DNA of 64,000 bases from positions 11,263,001 through 11,327,000 of the forward strand of contig CM073325.1 in the NCBI GenBank assembly GCA_037043015.1, in the 5' to 3' direction. The position numbers and the translations under genes are program-made. The stretch is from Bryum argenteum (taxonomy: Eukaryota; Streptophyta; Bryopsida; Bryales; Bryaceae). This document shows, one piece after another, positions 58,170-64,000 of this stretch (positions within the stretch are counted from its first letter, which is position 1; each line of letters opens with the position of its first letter). The notes beneath the pieces were generated by a model, which saw only the letters and a list, made by a program, of their open reading frames with translations, was not told the origin of the DNA and ran no database searches.

Positions 58170-59537
58170 TTTTTTAATTTATTTTTTTCCCATCACTAGT
58201 AGACATATTGAAGCTAACATGAAGAAGATTGTCATCTTAGCATATCAAAACTGACATGTAGCTTCTTTTTCCTTCCCCTCTATGCAAATATTTTGTTCAT
58301 GTTTGAAAATATATTACAGAAGTGTTCCCTGTCATGGAAATTCTTCTATATTATAACATAATCAAATTTGGTCAAAAATATGATACTTTGTGACGGGATG
58401 GCACTTGGGGTATTGCCACATTAATAATATTCTCCATTTTCCAATTTTGTCCCCATTCAACTTTGTCGTGATGGTACATGTAATTGTGTTGAAGCATCGA
58501 TAGTCCATAATGTATGGCACTTCTAGTGTTTTTGGATATTAGTAAAATGGAAGGGTGATTATGTAGGAATAGTGATATTACAAAGAACTTATGTGTGCTC
58601 CATAGTGATGCCATTCTAGAAGCAATAACGTCAATCTCCGGTACCTAGAGTTTTGCAAATTTGATACCTCAAACGTACTATACGAAGGTAATTTGTCACA
58701 AGTTGCCAAGAAGATTAGAAATTGGAAAATCATAGCTATTCCAAATCTTTCCTAAATCATATAATGGCAAACAATATTATTTTAGCTATTGTGAAATTTG
58801 AAGCTTGAGTCAATTTTTTGCTTTAAAATCCATTGAAAGATCAACTTCGATCAACTTTGATCAACTTTCAATGGATTTTCAATTGAAAGTCAATTTCTTG
58901 CATTAGAATCCATTGAAAATGAAGTTTGAGTTGTTGAATGCTAAATTCTGAAATCACTGATTATATATGAATATAGGTTGGCCCCGAGACGAATGTGTTG
59001 ATCATTGGCGGGGGACCCATAGGATTAGTCACTCTACTCGTAGCGCAAGCATTTGGAAGTCCTCGGATCATTGTGGTGGACACGCACAAGGAGCGCCTGC
59101 AATATGCCAAGGATATGGGCGCACACGATACCGTCCTTGTCCACCATTTAGATACGCCATGGGAGAAAGAGATGGAGGAAATGAAAGAGAAAATGGGTGG
59201 GCCAATTGATGTATCAGTCGATTGTGTCGGAAGCACTAAGAGCTTCACACAATGTTTGGGAGTCACACGGGCCGCAGGACGTGTTTGCCTCGTGGGGATG
59301 CGAGAGAGCCACATGAACATCCCCATTGCTGAGGCTGTGTCTCGGGAGGTGGACATCGTGGGGGTGTTCCGGTACCGTAACACGTACCCATTGTGTTTGG
59401 ACTTGCTTAGCAGAGGACGAGTGGATGTGAAACCTCTCATTACCCACCGGTATGGTTTTACGGAGCAAGGCGTCAAAGATGCGTTTGAAACAAGTGCGCG
59501 TGGAGGCAACGCTATCAAAGTCATGTTCAATTTGTGA
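57160..59537 (+). CDS. SDH: Sorbitol (L-iditol) dehydrogenase, two exons
   Basis: Cytosolic zinc- and NAD-dependent enzyme of the medium-chain dehydrogenase family that oxidises sorbitol to fructose and other polyols to ketoses. Exons 57160-57654 and 58977-59537 join at AQ|VGPETN to give 351 residues, slightly shorter at the N-terminus than Arabidopsis SDH (about 364). The catalytic zinc set is C41 (GICGSDVHY), H66 and E67 (GHES) with E152 (CEPLS). The structural zinc cysteines are C96, C99, C102 and C110. The Rossmann motif GGGPIG is at 176-181 and D200 ends the second strand, as expected for NAD. The C-terminus [19 protein letters not shown] is nearly identical to flowering-plant enzymes. 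The 1.32-kb intron carries an antisense SINE and a TA microsatellite. A G-box lies 234 bp upstream. Confidence 0.95.
57760..57918 (-). mobile_element. SINE copy F in the SDH intron
   Basis: Minus-orientation SINE (57769-57909) reading GGAGTTTCTCTTCTT at its 3' end and TAGTCCACCCAACTATGG at its truncated 5' end. The middle, from the GGTACCTCAAAG block to the TAGC block, is missing. TGAGTGGGG flanks it on both sides (57760-57768 and 57910-57918). Confidence 0.8.
58081..58165. repeat. (TA)n microsatellite in the SDH intron
   Basis: About 42 uninterrupted TA units, extended leftward by an imperfect TA stretch from 58072. Confidence 0.95.
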
Positions 59538-62449
59538 AGCTCATCCAAGTTCTTGGGTTTCGAATCCCTCCTCAACTTTGTTCTAAAATTCACTCGATGC
59601 TAGAACACCGTATTCTTAATTATCCTACAATAAAACACGACATGCGATCTCGAAAAAGTGAATTATGATAAGAAGTATATGATGGTATGTTGTATTAGGA
59701 TATGTGCTCTCATATGTACTCATATGAATATTTTGAGGCTGAGTGTAAAAACTTTTATTTTAGCAAGTGATAATGGTTCTACAACATCGGATCTAATTGA
59801 GTATTATTTGAATATATGAAGGTTCATTACGATAATTATACATAGACTTTGTGAATGCGTAGTTTTAATAAGTTATATGATCATAGTTGTGTAGAAATGG
59901 TACTTCACTAGATCATTATGTTACTAGTTGCACTAAAATATTTTTTAAATTTAGGATTGCAAAGAAGTTTTGCCACTAAATAGTACTTTTCTATCGGTGA
60001 TGCACACTTTGTACAAAGAAGTGATGCATTTGTCTTGTTATGGGTTTAATCACCTTCTACAAACAAATTGGTTTGATTTAGGAATACTTAACAACTTCTT
60101 TAGACTAATTCTCTTCATCAGTTGTTTTTTTATTTTTTTTATTTTTTATTTATTTTTTAAGTTTTTTTTAAAAATAAATAAATAAATGAAGATTCCATAA
60201 AGTAAAACTCTGCATTCTTATTATAAAGAAACTGAGGTTGGAAGGTAAAATAATGTCAATTTGTGTGTAGATGGAATTCAGATGGTTTAAGTCTCCCAAA
60301 TTGCTTTCTCCTGCTATTTCCAACTTTCGATAAAAAATTTGACTTCAAATTTGAGTCTAGAAGGATCATATTTCTGTGGAGAGAGTTTTTTTTTTACCAA
60401 TATGAGATTTCGTTGTTAAAAAGAGTTATTTGAAACATAAGAGTTACTTTACAAATACCTTCGCCATGCTACTAAAATCGGTAAAGACATCATTTTAAAT
60501 TTAATTTTCATTAGAGCATTCACAACGGTTGTAGACCAGATAATTAATGTATCAAATGTTTGATGTGGGGTTTTTGATTCACATGGAGTATTGTGAAAAG
60601 TTTGAATTTGAGACAAGATAACAAAGTATTTGTATATTCCATCACAATGTTAGATGCATTGAACTTGACTCTAGTCAAGCCAAATTTTATTTAAATTGAT
60701 TCATATGTAAATTGAGAACTCTAGTTTGTCTATTAATAAAGAAAAGGAAGTGTCGAACTTTCTAAATCTCCAAAAGGGGCTTGATCATATTGAATGTGGA
60801 TTGCAGTATATGACTACCAACAAGTGATCACTAAACATTCCAAGAATCTAATCACCATGTCCCCACAAACTTTCCGCCTTCGCACAAAAGCTTCCATCGT
60901 GCCTAACATAGACCATTGTTGAACTCAGCTTAATTAATGTGTGTTAGACTTGCTAAACAAAGTTACTAAAGTAGAGATTATGATGATCTTGAAAAGTTCC
61001 ACCACTTAATGTATTGTACAGTCGGGTACCAATGGCTAAAAAACAAATTCCAATGTGGATGGAGTTCTTATGAAAATTTTGAAAATTCATTGTGACCTCA
61101 AAACTGTAAGATGTGTTAGAATCACATTAGAGTGTACTACAGTACCATGCTACACAATAATTTCTTATTTGAAATATCAATCAACAATTTACAAATAGAT
61201 TATAGACCATTTACCATTGAGTACTTCTACCTTTTGCTTCAATTAAAATGTGCAAGTCTGAAAGAAGATTCCAAAGTTATTTTTTGAATACTTAAGCGTA
61301 TACTCAAATCATTAATATAACACTTATGTGGTTTTTGGCTTGGAGAATGTCATTAACAAGTTCCAACAACTATCAAACTTTTCCCAAAACGTGTGGAAGC
61401 CTTTCACTCTACTAGAATGTCCCATTATGACTTAAAGGATGGTTGAAGGCTTCCAATCTAAATTTCTTATGATGCCATTTCCAAGTTCAAACGAATATCT
61501 ATTTTCCACTTTGAGTTTTCACTGAAATCTTATCCAGAAACTACTCTAAACAAAAGAATTTAATAAAGGAATTTCTTCTGATAATTCAAACGTGTTCTCA
61601 AGTACCCTAAAAACAAGTAGAAAAGTTGATTGAACATCCTTTCCGCTTTCTTTTCTTGGCAAATTTAGGTGGGATGGGCACCATTACAAGGAGGGGATTT
61701 GATATACATTCAAGTTTGGAACAAGGTCGGGACTCGGGAGAAGAAAAGGGTTGGGGTTTGGAATAGGGTTAGGGGCAAGATATGTTCGAGATGGGGACGC
61801 AAACATGAATAACGACAAAGTTTATAATAAGGTTTGAGACAAGGACAAGGACACCGACAAAAACAAAGACATGTTTAGGAGGGGGTTTGGAATGGGAATA
61901 GAAACTACAAGATTCCAACTACTGGATTTGACAACGCCGGAGGGGGCAAATATTACTTGTTTATAAAAAACTCATGATAGAATAATTTGATTTCTCATGA
62001 TTAGCTTGCAATGGTAAAGCATGCGCCATGTTTGAAAATCCTAAAACAAAAGCTACCTTCACTAAAATGAATGCTATGAATTCTTAGACCCTTGGATGCA
62101 TTTGCAATTCTCGCACAAAAAGTATAGCTGAACCGGCACCCAATTCAACAAATTTTGTCAAATTTGAACTTTGGATAAAGAAGATAGGGCTCTTCAAATG
62201 TTTCAACTTGTCATCCAAAATTGAATTTCAACATTCTAGACGTCAAGAGGTCCAGGTATCTCGAAGTACATATTTGAATTTGTCGACTCATATACATATA
62301 GTTTATGATGTTCCTACCTTGTGCCTCAACTCTAAGATTTTGTTTATGAGAGATACATCCGAAGAGATGATGCAGTTTCCTACTTAGAGGATTCTCAAGT
62401 GGTGGGTTCATGGTCTTTTGGACCGAAATAATACTAGAATTGTTGACCT
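59538..62449. other. Spacer downstream of SDH
   Basis: AT-rich with a T-rich block near 60120-60170. No gene supported. A purine-rich stretch with repeated GACAAGGACAAGGACA-like words lies at about 61720-61870. Confidence 0.45.
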
Positions 62450-62585
62450 ATTGAAGTCCCGATGCCGCCTTCAATTTGATGTTATGTTTTGTGAGCATAT
62501 CATCAAGAATAGGTCAAACTAACACCATATTTTTACCAGCCCCACCCCCAACAAGGATATGGTGTTCTAATTCTTCTTGGTCGGT
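62450..62585 (+). mobile_element. SINE-related 3' end, variant subfamily
   Basis: GTGAGCATATCATCAAGAAT, AGGTCAAACTAACACCAT and AACAAGGATATGGTGTTC parallel the piece at 41440. It ends with a TTC-type tail. Confidence 0.5.
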
Positions 62586-63688
62586 TCGTTGGTTCATGGT
62601 ACCGGTATTCCTCACCGGCCCTTAGCAATGAAGGGCGACCAACTGCTAAAAGTCCAACTTCCGGAGCGTAGCGTGTTCCCATGTGCAAAACAACGAGGTC
62701 ATTGTCAGCTGAACCAGACAGATTCCGTCCCTTGATCCTATCCTTTCCAGCTACTCACGCCTACAACCAACGAACGAAACTGTCATGATTCGTCCAACTC
62801 GCCGTTCATTCCGTTCAGTCCGCCCACCATTCAGAAACGGACGCCGTCGCTGTAACGGACGAAGAAGCCGTAACGGACGAAGCCGTCGCCACAAGGGACG
62901 GAGCCGCCGATCATGGCCAGAACGTGCCGTCATTGTCCCGCCTCCGCCCCCGTCCTCGCGGCGCTCCCGCGCCCGCTCTTCCAGGAAATCGCGTGCGAAT
63001 GCCCGCGTTCATGCTTTTCCACTCCTCCTGTCGTTCAATTTGCAAGTTTTCGTTGCGCTTTTTGGGCCCCTGCTGCTATTCTCTCTAGACTCGGATTACT
63101 ATCCTATTTTTCTGTTATGCTTACTTGCAGTGTGGCGCTGACTGCGCGCTCAAGCATCTTCGCTTGTGGAGGTACACGAGCATTCGAATGATTCACGATC
63201 ACCCATAAAAATGCAGCGACTTTCACCCTCCCAGTAGAATCGTGATTTTTCTTGTGGCGCGCGCGCTCTTTTGAGTTCTCAGCTAGTAACGCGTTTGTTG
63301 GAGGGAGCTTTCTCGTGTCGCATTTTGTGTTAGCTTCGTTGTTGGATTTTTTTTTTGGCTCTAGCTTGATATCTGCACTTTCGTGCAACAGGATTGAGAG
63401 GGAGACTTGTTGTATTGTGTACGTTATCTGATGTAAGCTTTTTTGGTACTTTGCGGAAAATGCTGCAGCTAAGATGGAGACTTGATGGAAGCAGACTTGT
63501 TGAAATTCCAGCCGTGAATCACGAGACTTCTTGAATAAGGCTTAGTAGAAGGGGACTGCTAGTTTTTGAGGTGATGTGCTTGGAGAATGTGAAGGATAAT
63601 AATTGTGCGAGGAGGAGGCAGAATCTCGAGTGGTAGTGGACGAGAATTACATTCAAAATGCTGGAGGTTTGAAAAGTGGATGTAGAAG
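62586..63688 (+). promoter_or_regulatory. Promoter and leader of the OSCA-like gene
   Basis: GC-rich, CG-containing sequence from about 62580 to 63080 with a short repeat of GTAACGGACGAAG (62850-62885). Arg-rich frames here are by-products of that composition. An in-frame stop (TAG at 63683) sits two codons before the ATG, so the coding frame starts at 63689. Leader introns are likely but unresolved. Confidence 0.4.
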
Positions 63689-64000
63689 ATGACGACTTTG
63701 CGGGATATTGGTGTGGCTGCTCTGATCAACATCGGTCTCTCAATAGTGTTTTTGTTGAGTTATGTGTTTCTTAGTCTTCAACCGGTGAACGACCGCGTCT
63801 ACTATTCGAAGCTGTATATTGATGGTCATCGTAAGTCAAGACCAAGGGCGTCTCCTCGCCCGTTAAAACCTCTAGAGAGATATTTCAACCTGCAGTTTTA
63901 TCAGTACTTCAATGTATTTGAATGGGCCAAGGCTGCGCTTCAGAAGGATGAAAATGAGCTCATCAAACATGCGGGACTTGATTCGGCAGTATTTCTTCGC
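63689..64000 (+). CDS. OSCA/CSC1-like hyperosmolality-gated cation channel, N-terminal part
   Basis: First 104 codons of a plasma-membrane mechanosensitive calcium-permeable channel (OSCA/TMEM63 family). The reading frame is open to the window edge, so the gene is incomplete only because the window ends. MTTLRDIGVAALINI is followed by a first hydrophobic helix (about 9-31). Then come the family hallmark QPVNDRVYYSKLYIDG (31-46), a basic linker rich in Arg, Ser and Pro, and HAGLDSAVFLR at 94-104, a near-invariant block just before the next membrane helix. Full-length relatives are about 700-800 residues. The stop codon two codons upstream supports this start. Paralogue class (OSCA1, 2 or 3) cannot be decided from this fragment. 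Confidence 0.88.
   Translation, partial: MTTLRDIGVAALINIGLSIVFLLSYVFLSLQPVNDRVYYSKLYIDGHRKSRPRASPRPLKPLERYFNLQFYQYFNVFEWAKAALQKDENELIKHAGLDSAVFLR

Noticed and set aside
59550-59575. tRNA box B-like GGTTTCGAATCCC after the SDH stop
   Set aside because: No box A or cloverleaf upstream; the preceding sequence is SDH coding DNA.
62785-63191. Arg-rich proteins upstream of the OSCA-like start
   Set aside because: Produced by short CGGACG repeats in a GC-rich leader; no domain.

Overview
This is nuclear DNA from a land plant. The genes are split by GT-AG introns, the proteins are plant families (ChaC-type gamma-glutamylcyclotransferase, arabinogalactan peptides, b5-less fatty acid 2-hydroxylase, plant sorbitol dehydrogenase, OSCA/CSC1 channel), and the AT-rich spacers are full of miniature DNA transposons and tRNA-derived SINEs. 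Amino-acid divergence from flowering-plant homologues, especially in the AG peptides and the hydroxylase N-terminus, hints at a fern, lycophyte or other non-flowering lineage. I cannot fix the species from sequence alone.

Layout: 1-8.1 kb is spacer with GC-richer islands and two MITEs. At 8.1-9.8 kb (+) lies a six-exon ChaC-like glutathione cyclotransferase with an unusual charged C-terminal tail. At 9.8-21.2 kb there are SINEs, MITEs and older anonymous repeats. Two near-identical arabinogalactan-peptide genes lie on the minus strand at 21.55-21.74 kb and 31.89-32.09 kb. They are about 10.3 kb apart and share TATA region, 3'UTR and poly(A) signal, with a SINE-rich spacer between them. From 33 to 47 kb there is no recognisable gene but a dense set of inverted-repeat elements, hairpins and a possible organelle-derived patch. 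At 47.4-52 kb (-) is a six-exon fatty acid 2-hydroxylase whose introns hold MITEs. At 57.2-59.5 kb (+) is a two-exon sorbitol dehydrogenase whose single intron carries a SINE and a long TA microsatellite. From 63.69 kb an OSCA/CSC1 channel gene starts and runs off the right edge.

The genes look like ordinary unlinked housekeeping or stress genes, not a cluster. They cover glutathione turnover, cell-surface proteoglycan, sphingolipid 2-hydroxylation, sorbitol oxidation and osmosensing. The most interesting content is the mobile DNA. First, there is a family of at least eight paired-end MITEs (72 to about 930 bp) with termini CCC(C/T)TAAA, which resemble the plant telomere repeat, and a 4-bp TTAA-type target duplication. 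Second, there is a tRNA-headed SINE family with clear 9-13 bp target duplications and several head-to-head composites. Third, there is a TA-flanked MITE nested in an older repeat whose paralogue in the same window keeps the empty site. I saw no LTR retrotransposon, CRISPR array, rRNA or functional tRNA gene.
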